From JAYVJH01 sp043777595 (GTDB lineage: Bacteria > Bacteroidota > Bacteroidia > Cytophagales > Spirosomataceae), in assembly GCA_043777595.1 (NCBI GenBank), contig JAYWHT010000110.1:1-64000 (forward strand): a DNA stretch of 64,000 nucleotides, written 5' to 3'. Under the pieces are notes generated by a model that searched no databases, had not been told where the DNA came from, and saw only the letters and a list, made by a program, of their open reading frames with translations. This document shows, one piece after another, positions 25,672-33,360 of the stretch (position 1 is its first letter; each line of letters opens with the position of its first letter). The translations under genes were made by a program, and so were the position numbers.

Positions 25672-26535
25672 TCACAGTCTGTCAATTTCATTTTCTAAAA
25701 GCCCCGTTGTTTTGCAAATAATGTCGGTTGGCACTCCACTTTGTTTGAGTGCTTTTGCAACCTCTATTTTCCCCTCTATTTTCCCCTCTATTTTCCCCTC
25801 ATCATATGCGGTGTCAATAACACCTTTTAAATCCCTGTAAATTTTCAAACTATCCTCGTAATCGCTTCGTTCTTGGTCAGTGTATTTTGCGATTTCCGCT
25901 TTTTCAAAGGCTTTTGAAAATATTTCGTCTTTAAAAATTTCAGGAATGCTTTGAAAGTCCTCTAAATGTTTGATAAAATACAACCATTTGTCCAAACGAG
26001 TTACTAATGCTTGCTCTGTCGTTATAAAATGAGGCATTTCTAAATACACAAATTTGAGTTTATCATAAAATAATTGATTGTTTTGGTTTTTCAACTGTAC
26101 TGTATGGATAACTTCCCTTTCTTTTATATTTTTCTTGTCCTCAAAAGTGAAATCTAAAATACCTACACAAAAAACTGCTTTTAGTTCATAATTCCAGTCG
26201 CCAGTTTCGGATTGTTCTTGAATTGGGAAGGTTGAATAAAATACTGTTCTGTCTTTAAAGTAATTCTGCTTTGCTTTTTGTAATTCTATGATTATTTTTT
26301 CGCCTTTGTCATTCTCACAATAAATATCGTAAATTGCTTTTCGGTCTTCTTTGGATTTTCCTAACTTTTCTTTGTCCTTAAAGGTTAAATCAACAATATG
26401 TGTTTCAGGCAATAAATTTGTCAAAAAGTCGATAAGTAAAGGTTTACTTGCTTCTTCTCCAAAAATTTTCTTAAATCCGAAGTCTGTAAATGGGTTTATG
26501 TATTTTGCTTTCATCAGTTTATTATCTATGTTCAC
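25672..26535 (-). CDS. Rpn-family recombination-promoting nuclease / PD-(D/E)XK transposase-like protein
   Basis: This 287-residue protein begins MNIDNKLMKAKYINPFTDFG, where the family usually starts at the second Met. FTDFGFKKIFG, LTNLLP and the nuclease core (Asp in AIYDIYCENDKGEK, then IIIELQKAKQ with Glu-x-Gln) identify the PD-(D/E)XK group related to RpnA, which nicks DNA and stimulates recombination. YLEMPHF is another family block. Near the C-terminus GKIE repeats four times because of a 12-base tandem repeat (25761-25800), a spot prone to length change. These genes are mobile and often multicopy. It starts divergently from the DUF1460 gene. Confidence 0.88.
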   Translation of the reverse strand: MNIDNKLMKAKYINPFTDFGFKKIFGEEASKPLLIDFLTNLLPETHIVDLTFKDKEKLGKSKEDRKAIYDIYCENDKGEKIIIELQKAKQNYFKDRTVFYSTFPIQEQSETGDWNYELKAVFCVGILDFTFEDKKNIKEREVIHTVQLKNQNNQLFYDKLKFVYLEMPHFITTEQALVTRLDKWLYFIKHLEDFQSIPEIFKDEIFSKAFEKAEIAKYTDQERSDYEDSLKIYRDLKGVIDTAYDEGKIEGKIEGKIEVAKALKQSGVPTDIICKTTGLLENEIDRL

Positions 26536-26618
26536 AAGACAAATTTATAAATATTTTGTTGAAATTATGTAAAATTGTCCATTTTAGGTTTACCGTAGAA
26601 TTACCCCCACTTAATTAC

Positions 26619-27419
26619 ATGAAAAGTCTAAATCTTACTTTTATCTTACTTCTGATAAGCCAGCTTGCTGCTGCTCAACAATCTGTCTTTGAGCAAACAA
26701 TGAAACTACCTCTTGGAAAGTCAAAAGTAGCAACAGCTTTGACCATTACCCAGAGTTTTGTTGGCCAGCCCTACCAAGCGCATACCCTCGAAGGGTGGCC
26801 AGAAAGCTTGGTTTCTAATCTCACGGCTTTCGACTGCTATACTTTTGTAGAGTCTGTGTTGGCATTGACCGAGTCTCGATATGGCTCAAAAACGTATTTA
26901 GAATATAAAAAAACATTACAAAAACTGCGCTATCGCTCTGGGCAAATTGATGGTTATCAATCTCGGCTACATTATTTTAGTGAATGGATTGCTCAGGCAC
27001 AAAAAAACAATTTTATTCAAGACATTACTTCCCAAATACCTGACAGTAAGCCGCTTGATAAACAGATAGACTTTATGACCAAACACCGAAACCTGTACGA
27101 GCCATTAGCCAACGATTTGATTTTTGAGAATATCAGTCAAACAGAAAAAAGACTAAGTAAATCGACCAAATACCATTTACCCAAAAACAAAATCAATGAA
27201 AAATACATCAACGAAGGCGATATTATTGGTATCACATCTACTATCGAAGGCTTAGATTTTAATCATGAGGGCTTTGCCGTTAAGCAACACGGGCGAATTT
27301 ATTTGCTTCATGCTTCGTCAGAATTTAAGCAAATAATGATTTCAAAAGAGCCATTGACCGACTATCTCAACAAGATAAAAAAACACCGTGGCATTGTCGT
27401 CCTGCGATTAGTTTCGTGA
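26619..27419 (+). CDS. DUF1460 N-acetylmuramoyl-L-alanine amidase-like protein, exported
   Basis: This 266-residue precursor starts at the ATG at 26619, chosen because a signal peptide (MKSLNLTFILLLISQLAAAQ) follows. The longer frame back to 26490 lies in the promoter of the divergent gene. DUF1460 has an NlpC/P60-like papain fold: Cys73 in FDCYTFVESVLAL is the likely nucleophile and the His in FNHEGFAV the second catalytic residue. Relatives are cell-wall amidases or lipoprotein-like hydrolases of Bacteroidota. Its 3' end overlaps the convergent endonuclease gene by 12 bp. Confidence 0.85.
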   Translation: MKSLNLTFILLLISQLAAAQQSVFEQTMKLPLGKSKVATALTITQSFVGQPYQAHTLEGWPESLVSNLTAFDCYTFVESVLALTESRYGSKTYLEYKKTLQKLRYRSGQIDGYQSRLHYFSEWIAQAQKNNFIQDITSQIPDSKPLDKQIDFMTKHRNLYEPLANDLIFENISQTEKRLSKSTKYHLPKNKINEKYINEGDIIGITSTIEGLDFNHEGFAVKQHGRIYLLHASSEFKQIMISKEPLTDYLNKIKKHRGIVVLRLVS

Positions 27420-28481
27420 AGCAAACCAGCCCTTGGTTGTATTACTTGCTTCGAGTGTGCGCTCTAAACTGTCGGGTAATCGGGCAAAAAAATCAATACC
27501 TGTCAATCGTTCAATTTCATCGACAGACACCACAAACGTTTTGAGGTTTTCGTTTGAGAACTCGTTTTTTAACAAAAAACCAATCATACGGGGCTTATTG
27601 TCTGTCAAACAGAGTGCTATTTTGTAATATTGTTCAGGCACAGCCACCTCGTTGTATCGGCCAATGGTTGGCAGGCCAGGTTTGAGAACGGGGCCAGTTA
27701 CGATATAAATTTCGCCATCTCGTCTTGACCAATCTCTAAATTTTTGTTCTAAGTTTGACCATATTCCACGATTAAAATCGGCAATCTGTGGACTAATATT
27801 GCTCATATAAAAAGACTCTCGTTTTTCGTCAACAGACAAATTAAAGTCGCCAGCGGGGGCTAAATGCCCACGGTCGTAGCCCGAACGTGTGTAGTCGGTT
27901 GTTACAGCAGAGCCAGTTTTGACCAACGGGTCGGGCATAAACTGATTGCCCTCACGAGACAAATAAGATTCGGCTTCGCCTTGGGTAAGTTTGTATGCCA
28001 CCCAGTCGGCTTGCTCATATTGTTCTCGATAGCGAAGTGTGTAGCCCGAATGTCTGACAATCTGGTCGTTTGAGCCAATGGCTGGGAGGTAGTTGTCGAG
28101 TGATGTTTGATGTAAGATGTCAGATGTAGGTTTTTCTGCTTTCTGATTCCTACTTTCTGATTCTTGATTCCTACTTTCTGATTCCTGATTCCTACTTTCT
28201 GATTCCTGATTCCTGACCTCAATTCCTTCTTTTTCGAGCAGTGTTTTTCCGCTTTTTTGGGTGCGGTCGTCGGTGGCTATGTCTTCTACTGGTTCGGGGG
28301 CTTTGTAGGGGTTTTGGGTAGATGTTTGTGGCGAATCTCTGTCGAATATTAGCCCTTTCAAATCATTCCAAAACGCCACAATTGGCTTGGTTCGACCACG
28401 ATAATGGAGCGTTAGGCCAAAGATGACAAAGAAAAATAATAAAAAAAGTATGTTGTTGAGCGAACGAAAACTTCTAAACAT
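27408..28481 (-). CDS. DNA/RNA non-specific endonuclease (NUC1/beta-beta-alpha-Me), membrane-anchored
   Basis: This 357-residue protein has an N-terminal hydrophobic helix (residues ~9-25, NILFLLFFFVIFGL), a long low-complexity linker, and a beta-beta-alpha-metal nuclease domain from ~residue 140. The catalytic motif is DRGHLAPAG with His206, and the metal Asn is in MSNISPQ. It cleaves single- and double-stranded DNA and RNA without sequence preference, probably outside the cytoplasm. The linker contains RNQESES repeated about three times, encoded by heptamer tracts (28139-28215), and KPTSDILHQTSLD from a second tract. The tracts lie outside the catalytic fold, so activity should survive. Confidence 0.9.
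   Translation of the reverse strand: MFRSFRSLNNILFLLFFFVIFGLTLHYRGRTKPIVAFWNDLKGLIFDRDSPQTSTQNPYKAPEPVEDIATDDRTQKSGKTLLEKEGIEVRNQESESRNQESESRNQESESRNQKAEKPTSDILHQTSLDNYLPAIGSNDQIVRHSGYTLRYREQYEQADWVAYKLTQGEAESYLSREGNQFMPDPLVKTGSAVTTDYTRSGYDRGHLAPAGDFNLSVDEKRESFYMSNISPQIADFNRGIWSNLEQKFRDWSRRDGEIYIVTGPVLKPGLPTIGRYNEVAVPEQYYKIALCLTDNKPRMIGFLLKNEFSNENLKTFVVSVDEIERLTGIDFFARLPDSLERTLEASNTTKGWFASRN
28102..28215. repeat. Two adjacent heptamer arrays in the nuclease linker
   Basis: First array 28102-28129: GATGTTT, GATGTAA, GATGTCA, GATGTAG. Second array ~28139-28215: units GATTCCT, ACTTTCT and GATTCTT arranged about eleven times. Three 7-mers make 21 bases, i.e. seven codons, so the array can grow by 21 without a frameshift; the protein shows exactly this 7-residue periodicity. 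Confidence 0.8.
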
Positions 28482-28752
28482 TTAGGTAATTGGATAATTT
28501 AAAAAAACTTGAACATTGACTCAATGAAATTGAATACTGATTTATAAAAGTACTAATTTTGGACTGTAAAGTAGTAGTGCGTATTTAGTTTAGAGTGTTG
28601 AGTAATTGATTTTTTAGTTTAAACACTTGAAAATCAGTTGCTTATTTATATTACACAAAATTCTCAGATGGACTCACTATTGACGGTCTGCCGCAGCGGT
28701 AGCAGCAAAAAAGTAACATAACAACACCATATGCATAACTTGGCAACAGGCC
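28482..28752. other. Intergenic DNA upstream of the endonuclease gene
   Basis: AT-rich DNA that should hold the promoter of the leftward endonuclease gene. No ORF or RNA gene was recognised. The following palindrome pair (28753-28816) and a loose heptamer-like tract at 28901-28937 (CATTTAT/CACTTAC/CATTTAC words) fill much of the remaining gap to 28942. Confidence 0.4.
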
Positions 28753-28816
28753 GCCCCGCTGGGGCTTTACTACTCATTTGCTCATATTGACTACCAACAG
28801 TACACACCTACGGTGT
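28753..28816. repeat. Palindrome pair of a dispersed intergenic element
   Basis: GCCCCGCTGGGGC (28753-28765) and ACACCTACGGTGT (28804-28816) bracket a stretch containing CTACCAACAG. A third palindrome of the same format is at 7615-7627. Such 5-3-5 palindromes with GCT or TAC centres look like a dispersed REP-type family. Confidence 0.5.
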
Positions 28817-28941
28817 TGATTTTTAGTTGCGTAACATGAGTTACTTAAAATATTTTCAATACTAAAATCTCTTTGCTACTTAATAAGGGCGAAATTTACG
28901 CATTTATCACTTACACATTTATCATTTACGCATCAGACAAA

Positions 28942-30171
28942 ATGCAAACACAGATTTATATCATCGGCGGAGGTGCGGCTGGTTTTATGGCAGCTATCAC
29001 GACCGCCGAGACATTTAGAGATGCGAAAGTAACGATTTTGGAGAAGAATCGTACAGTTTTAAACAAAGTTCGTATTTCGGGTGGGGGTCGCTGCAACGTT
29101 ACCAATGCCGCAGACTCTGTGGCTACGCTATGCAAAGGCTATCCTCGTGGGGCAAAATTTATGCGAAAACCCTTTGAACAATTCAGTAATCAAGACATTG
29201 TTCGGTGGTTTACTGACAGGGGCGTGCAGCTCAAAACTGAGCCAGATGGCAGGGTTTTTCCTGTGTCAGACAATTCTCAAACCATTGTTGATGCACTCAT
29301 GCACGCCACAGCCAAAGCCAACGTTGGCATTGAGTTAAGTGCTGGTTTGGCTCGAATCAATGTCTTGGAGGTTGGTTTTGAATTAGAATTATTGACAAAT
29401 AAAAAACTATACGCCGACCGAATAATTATAACAACAGGCGGTAATCCACAACTGTCGGGCTACGACTGGCTGGCCGATTTGGGGCATAGCATCAGCTCAC
29501 CCGTCCCCTCGCTTTTTACTTTCAATGTTCCCAATTCGCCTTTCCATGAATTGATGGGCGTGGCTGTGCAGAATGCCAAAGTCAGAGTGGTGGGTTCAAA
29601 ATTAGAGTCGTCTGGGCCGTTACTTTTTACACATTGGGGTTTGAGCGGGCCAGCCGTCTTAAAGGCATCGGCTTGGGGCGCACGTGAGTTGGCCGACCGC
29701 AATTATGAGTTTGTGGTGCTGGTCAATTTTACAGATTTTCAGTCAAATGAAGCTGCTCGAACAGAATTGTCCAAAAACAGAACAGATGCTCAGTTTCGTA
29801 ACAAACTCGTTAAGTCGCAGGCTGTGAGTAACTTACCCTCTCGGTTGTGGGCTAAATTAGTTACAATGGCCGACATTGTAGATACAATGCGATGGAGCGA
29901 CCTACCCGCCAAAAATCTCAACCGCTTGGCCGAATACCTCACTAATTGTACGTTTGAGGTACGAGGCAAAACAACATTCAAGGAAGAGTTTGTTACTTGT
30001 GGCGGTCTTGTACTTTCTGAAATTGACGAAAAAAGTATGCAATCAAAAAAACACAAAGGATTGTTTTTTGCAGGCGAAGTATTAGATATTGACGGTATTA
30101 CGGGCGGCTATAACTTTCAGTCAGCTTGGACGACGGCTTACTTGGCAGGACGAAGTAGTGGAGAATTGTGA
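28942..30171 (+). CDS. BaiN/HI0933-family NAD(P)/FAD-dependent oxidoreductase
   Basis: This 409-residue flavoprotein starts at the ATG at 28942, immediately before the FAD-binding strand QIYIIGGGAAGFMAA. The longer TTG frame runs through a repeat tract. RVSGGGRCNVTNA-type sequence (VRISGGGRCNVTN) and CGGLVLSEID plus FFAGEVLDIDGITGGYNFQSAWTTA at the end are the hallmarks of the HI0933/BaiN family. BaiN reduces double bonds in bile-acid conversion, but most relatives have unknown substrates and may act on RNA or flavin chemistry. It is monocistronic. Confidence 0.9.
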   Translation: MQTQIYIIGGGAAGFMAAITTAETFRDAKVTILEKNRTVLNKVRISGGGRCNVTNAADSVATLCKGYPRGAKFMRKPFEQFSNQDIVRWFTDRGVQLKTEPDGRVFPVSDNSQTIVDALMHATAKANVGIELSAGLARINVLEVGFELELLTNKKLYADRIIITTGGNPQLSGYDWLADLGHSISSPVPSLFTFNVPNSPFHELMGVAVQNAKVRVVGSKLESSGPLLFTHWGLSGPAVLKASAWGARELADRNYEFVVLVNFTDFQSNEAARTELSKNRTDAQFRNKLVKSQAVSNLPSRLWAKLVTMADIVDTMRWSDLPAKNLNRLAEYLTNCTFEVRGKTTFKEEFVTCGGLVLSEIDEKSMQSKKHKGLFFAGEVLDIDGITGGYNFQSAWTTAYLAGRSSGEL

Positions 30172-30190
30172 GGTTAAAAAAAACAAAAAA

Positions 30191-30259
30191 TCAATACCAA
30201 TATCGCAGCTTATTTGCTTTACATAGTTTTAGGTATGACTTTTGTACTGTCAAATGTCA
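30191..30259 (+). repeat. Promoter-like direct repeat, upstream copy flanking vapBC
   Basis: TTTGCTTTACATAGTTTTAG then GTATGACTTTTG and GTCAAATGTCA. It matches 30993-31054 at most positions. The TTTG and ACTTTTG spacing resembles -33/-7 elements, so it may be the vapBC promoter duplicated with the locus. Confidence 0.6.
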
Positions 30260-30337
30260 TTTATCAAAGCTAAGGAGTTGTTTGCTTTGTGCCGACAATT
30301 CAAGAGGGGCAATTTTACTTTTATTTCAAAAATTATT

Positions 30338-30577
30338 ATGAGCTATACAGACAGACATATCGTTGAAACTTATTCGGGTTTATTTGAAGGACTTAGTTTT
30401 TTGAGTAAAATTGAATTAATAGAAAGTCTTTCAAGGTCATTAAAAACCGAAAAATCGACAAAGGAAAGCAACTTTTACAAATCTTTTGGGGCTTTTTCTT
30501 CTGAAAAAACAGCCGAAGAAATAATAGCAGATATTAAATCGAGTAGAAAATTTAGAAATCAAGAAATCAAATTTTAA
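30338..30577 (+). CDS. Putative VapB-type antitoxin
   Basis: This 79-residue protein (ATG at 30338) precedes a PIN-domain toxin with a one-base stop/start overlap, the classical antitoxin position. The N-terminal helices (VETYSGLFEGLSFLSKIEL) and the C-terminal tail ADIKSSRKFRNQEIKF resemble small Bacteroidota antitoxins that bind the toxin through the C-terminus. No clear ribbon-helix-helix or AbrB DNA-binding motif is visible. An upstream in-frame extension to ~30254 exists but is less likely. It should neutralise VapC and repress the operon. Confidence 0.7.
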   Translation: MSYTDRHIVETYSGLFEGLSFLSKIELIESLSRSLKTEKSTKESNFYKSFGAFSSEKTAEEIIADIKSSRKFRNQEIKF

Positions 30578-30981
30578 TGCAGTATTTACTTGACACCAAT
30601 ATTTGCGTTTTCTTTTTGCGAGGAAAATTAAATTTGGACGACCTCATAAAGCAAAAAGGGCGAGAAAATTGCTTCATTTCAGAAATTACAGTTGTAGAAC
30701 TTCGCTATGGTGCAGAAAATAGCGACAATCCAACAAAATCTCACAAATCTGTTGACGCATTTGTAGGTGGACTTTCGATAATTCCGATTTATGGTTCAAT
30801 CAGACGTTATGCAAAAGAAAAAGTTAGGCTTAGAAAAATAGGGAAACCAATGCACGACGAGTTTGACCTTTTAATTGGCGTTACTGCAATAGAAAACAAA
30901 CTTACTTTGATAACAGACAATGTAAAAGACTTTGAGCTATTGGACGGGGTAAAAATTGAAAATTGGTTCATACGAAAATAG
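30577..30981 (+). CDS. vapC: VapC-type PIN-domain ribonuclease toxin
   Basis: This 134-residue PIN-domain protein has the acidic residues of the active site: Asp6 in LLDTNICVFFLRG, Glu41 in TVVELRYGAE, Asp97 in HDEFDLLIG and Asp114 in LITDN, with DF at 118-119. It would cut tRNA or rRNA with magnesium when released from its antitoxin. ATG at 30577 overlaps the antitoxin stop. The pair is flanked by promoter-like direct repeats (30191-30259 and 30993-31054), which suggests that the module arrived or duplicated as a unit. Confidence 0.9.
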   Translation: MQYLLDTNICVFFLRGKLNLDDLIKQKGRENCFISEITVVELRYGAENSDNPTKSHKSVDAFVGGLSIIPIYGSIRRYAKEKVRLRKIGKPMHDEFDLLIGVTAIENKLTLITDNVKDFELLDGVKIENWFIRK

Positions 30982-30992
30982 TCAATGCGTAT

Positions 30993-31054
30993 CTCAATAC
31001 GGCCAATAATTTGCTTTACAAAATTTTAGGTACAATTTTGCGCCGTCAAATCTC
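30993..31054 (+). repeat. Promoter-like direct repeat, downstream copy flanking vapBC
   Basis: TTTGCTTTACAAAATTTTAG then GTACAATTTTGCG and GTCAAATCTCA. See the copy at 30191-30259. It stands directly before the small fragment at 31086-31323 and may drive it. Confidence 0.6.
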
Positions 31055-31085
31055 AAAACAACTAAACGTACAACATAATAACCTA

Positions 31086-31323
31086 ATGCGAGACAAATTT
31101 GAAGATACCAGCTATGGCGCACATGAAGGCTGGTACTGCTCTACGGTTTTGGAATATGTCATCAACGCCCAATGATATAGCTGTTTCTTTTGCCAAAAAT
31201 CCAAAAACAGTACAGGAAGCTACTCACGTAGAGACACCCGTGGCAGAATTGATGGCTATTGAAAACACAATAAAAATCAAAACTAAACAGCAACAAATGA
31301 AAACTTTTTTGGTAAAATTTTAA
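31086..31323 (+). pseudogene. Unidentified small gene or gene remnant
   Basis: From the ATG at 31086 the sequence reads MRDKFEDTSYGAHEGWYC and stops after 29 codons. In another frame (from ~31114) a stretch of ~69 codons continues to 31323 and ends QQQMKTFLVKF. Each half looks coding-like but they are out of phase, as expected from a frameshifted small gene. A promoter-like repeat precedes it and a hairpin follows (31331-31359). I do not recognise the family. Confidence 0.3.
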
Positions 31324-31330
31324 AAACAAA

Positions 31331-31362
31331 AAATCCAAATACTATCTGTACTTGGATTTCTA
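31331..31362. terminator. Imperfect hairpin after the small gene remnant
   Basis: AAATCCAA at 31331-31338 pairs with TTGGATTT at 31352-31359, with an inner TAC/GTA pairing, then CTATACTTTC. Confidence 0.4.
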
Positions 31363-31667
31363 TACTTTCTTAACCTAAACAAAACTATACGTCGGGCTTG
31401 CATCACGGCAAGTACGAAATTTAAAAATAAGTCGAGAACATACCTTTAAGAATAGCATTACGGCAAGAAAGGTCGTTCATGGCTGCTTAACTGACACAAA
31501 TTTGTTGATTACGTTTGTATTTTGTGTGCAACTTTTGACAAGCGTACACTTATTGATGATAACTGGTATAAATAGCTTTCTTTAACAGATGCCAATAAAT
31601 ATGGAATAGTTGCATAAGCGCAAAAATTATTCGTAATTCGTATCAAGAATAAACACAAAAATATTTC
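31363..31667. other. 305-bp gap with a twice-occurring GCATyACGGCAAG word
   Basis: No ORF. The word GCATCACGGCAAG occurs at ~31399 and GCATTACGGCAAG at ~31455, about 56 bp apart. The first also forms CTTGC/GCAAG with ATCACG between. This could be part of a structured RNA or operator pair. The rest holds the promoter of the epimerase gene. Confidence 0.35.
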
Positions 31668-32609
31668 ATGTCCTATCAAATTATTGAAAAACCGCTTGAT
31701 GCAACCTCGGTTTTTGTCTTATCAAACCCCACATTGGGCGAGTCTTGTACTATTGTGCCAGCTTTTGGAGCAGTTGTGAGTGAGCTAAAACTACAAGCAA
31801 ACGGTCAGATACATTCGCTCATAGATTGTCCTAATGATTTTGAAAACCTGCACGCCAGTACCCATTACCCTTCGGCCCTACTTTTTCCGTTTCCGAGCCG
31901 TATTCCAGACGGTAAATATAGTTTTGAGGGCAACGACTATCAACTGCCCATCAACGAACCCGCCCGTGGTAATGCCATTCATGGTTTTGTGCATGGTGCT
32001 GGTTTTGAGGTCGTTAGTCAAACTACGCTCAACGATTCTGCTATTTTGAGTTTGCTGTACAAATACGATGGAAGCCTGTCGGGCTATCCGTTTCCGTTCG
32101 ACTTGACGATTACATACATCTTGATGCCTTCAGTTTTGGGGGTAGAATTTGAAATAAAAAATACAGGAAAAACAAATCTACCCGCCGCTTTTGGCTGGCA
32201 CCCGTACTTTAAGTTTGATGGTGTATCTGTCGATGATTTGAGTATTGAAATACCATCAAAAACGATTGTTACCTTTGACGAAGCGATGATTCCGACTGGA
32301 AAAGCGGCCTTTGAAAACAACGGAACGATGTTACTCAAAGACAAGATTTTAGATAATTGTTTTGTAGTAAATACAGACCAGCCGCTCGTAACAACCCGAT
32401 TGATTGACACAAAAAACAATATTAAACTGTCTATCAGTCAAGATGTTGAGCGGTTTCCGTATTTGGTGGTTTATACACCCGACAGCCGAGATAGAGTAGC
32501 CATTGAGCCGCTAACGGCCAACGTCAATGCGCTCAATACGGGCGAGGGGCTGATGGTTTTGAAACCAAAACAGATTATAGATGGAAGTATTTGGGTAAGT
32601 TTATCTTAA
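31668..32609 (+). CDS. Aldose 1-epimerase (GalM-like)
   Basis: This 313-residue enzyme has a beta-supersandwich fold and interconverts alpha and beta anomers of a sugar. The motifs are GNAIHGFVHGAGFEV, the substrate His in FGWHPYFKFD, and YTPDSRDRVAIEPLT with the catalytic Glu. There is no signal peptide, so it is cytoplasmic. Its length is close to other GalM-like proteins. The rsmI ATG follows six bases after the stop, so both are probably co-transcribed although functionally unrelated. Confidence 0.9.
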   Translation: MSYQIIEKPLDATSVFVLSNPTLGESCTIVPAFGAVVSELKLQANGQIHSLIDCPNDFENLHASTHYPSALLFPFPSRIPDGKYSFEGNDYQLPINEPARGNAIHGFVHGAGFEVVSQTTLNDSAILSLLYKYDGSLSGYPFPFDLTITYILMPSVLGVEFEIKNTGKTNLPAAFGWHPYFKFDGVSVDDLSIEIPSKTIVTFDEAMIPTGKAAFENNGTMLLKDKILDNCFVVNTDQPLVTTRLIDTKNNIKLSISQDVERFPYLVVYTPDSRDRVAIEPLTANVNALNTGEGLMVLKPKQIIDGSIWVSLS

Positions 32610-32614
32610 AAAAT

Positions 32615-33295
32615 ATGACACAGACCCCAAAACTCTACATCGTACCTACGCCCATTGGCAATCTCGATGATATTACGCTGCGAGCCATCAACGTACTCAA
32701 AACTGTCGATGCCGTTTTGGCCGAAGACACTCGTACTTCTGGCCATTTGCTCAAACATTTGGGTATCAGTAAGCCCTTGCAGAGTTATCACATTCACAAC
32801 GAACACCAGACCGTCCAACGAGTCATTCAGCGTATTCTGAAAGGCGAAACCATTGCGCTCGTTTCAGATGCAGGCACGCCTGCTATATCAGACCCTGGGT
32901 TTTTGTTGGTCAGAGAATGTATCAAAAATAATATCACTGTCGAATGTCTGCCTGGCCCAACGGCCTTTGTACCTGCACTTGTCAATTCGGGTTTACCTGC
33001 CGATAGATTTATTTTTGAGGGATTTTTGCCCCATAAAAAAGGCCGCCAAACTCGGTTGATTGAACTCAGCACCGAAGAGCGAACAATGGTTTTTTATGAA
33101 TCGCCACATAGACTACTCAAAGCCTTGGAGCAATTTAAAACCTATTTTGGAGCAGACCGTCAGGCTTGCGTATCGAGAGAATTGTCAAAAATATTTGAAG
33201 AAAATGTAAGAGGAACGGTTCAGGAAATTATTGATTATTTTGCAGAAAAAACCATCAAAGGCGAAATCGTGGTTGTGGTAGCGGGTAAATCTTGA
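32615..33295 (+). CDS. rsmI: 16S rRNA (cytidine(1402)-2'-O)-methyltransferase
   Basis: This 226-residue SAM-dependent methylase modifies C1402 in the decoding centre of the small ribosomal subunit. The ATG at 32615 starts MTQTPKLYIVPTPIGNL; the TTG 24 bases earlier is inside the preceding gene. Family blocks are TPIGNLDDITLRA, LAEDTRTSGHLLKHL, LVSDAGTPAISDPGFLLV and FYESPHRLLKAL. The C-terminal domain is shortened, as is common in Bacteroidota (E. coli RsmI is ~286 residues). Confidence 0.95.
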   Translation: MTQTPKLYIVPTPIGNLDDITLRAINVLKTVDAVLAEDTRTSGHLLKHLGISKPLQSYHIHNEHQTVQRVIQRILKGETIALVSDAGTPAISDPGFLLVRECIKNNITVECLPGPTAFVPALVNSGLPADRFIFEGFLPHKKGRQTRLIELSTEERTMVFYESPHRLLKALEQFKTYFGADRQACVSRELSKIFEENVRGTVQEIIDYFAEKTIKGEIVVVVAGKS

Positions 33296-33302
33296 TCAAG
33301 AA

Positions 33303-33335
33303 TGTGAATTTAAAACTTTAAAAACCTTAACTTTG
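33303..33335 (+). promoter_or_regulatory. Promoter of the M23 peptidase gene
   Basis: TAACTTTG at 33328-33335 is a perfect -7 element (TAnnTTTG). The -33 region TGTG at ~33303 is weak. The leader is about 20 nt to the GTG at 33361. Confidence 0.5.
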
Positions 33336-33360
33336 CGGCCTAAAACAAAAGAAATATAAG

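Noticed and set aside
26490..26618. Longer start for the DUF1460 gene
   Set aside because: It overlaps the divergent Rpn gene and promoter region; the ATG at 26619 gives a proper signal peptide.
24592..28215. Possible CRISPR array because of regular short repeats
   Set aside because: Units are 7 bases without spacers, inside genes, and no cas gene is present.
31381..31500. Possible small SRP RNA or 6S RNA
   Set aside because: No conserved SRP loop or 6S closing stem with bubble could be found.
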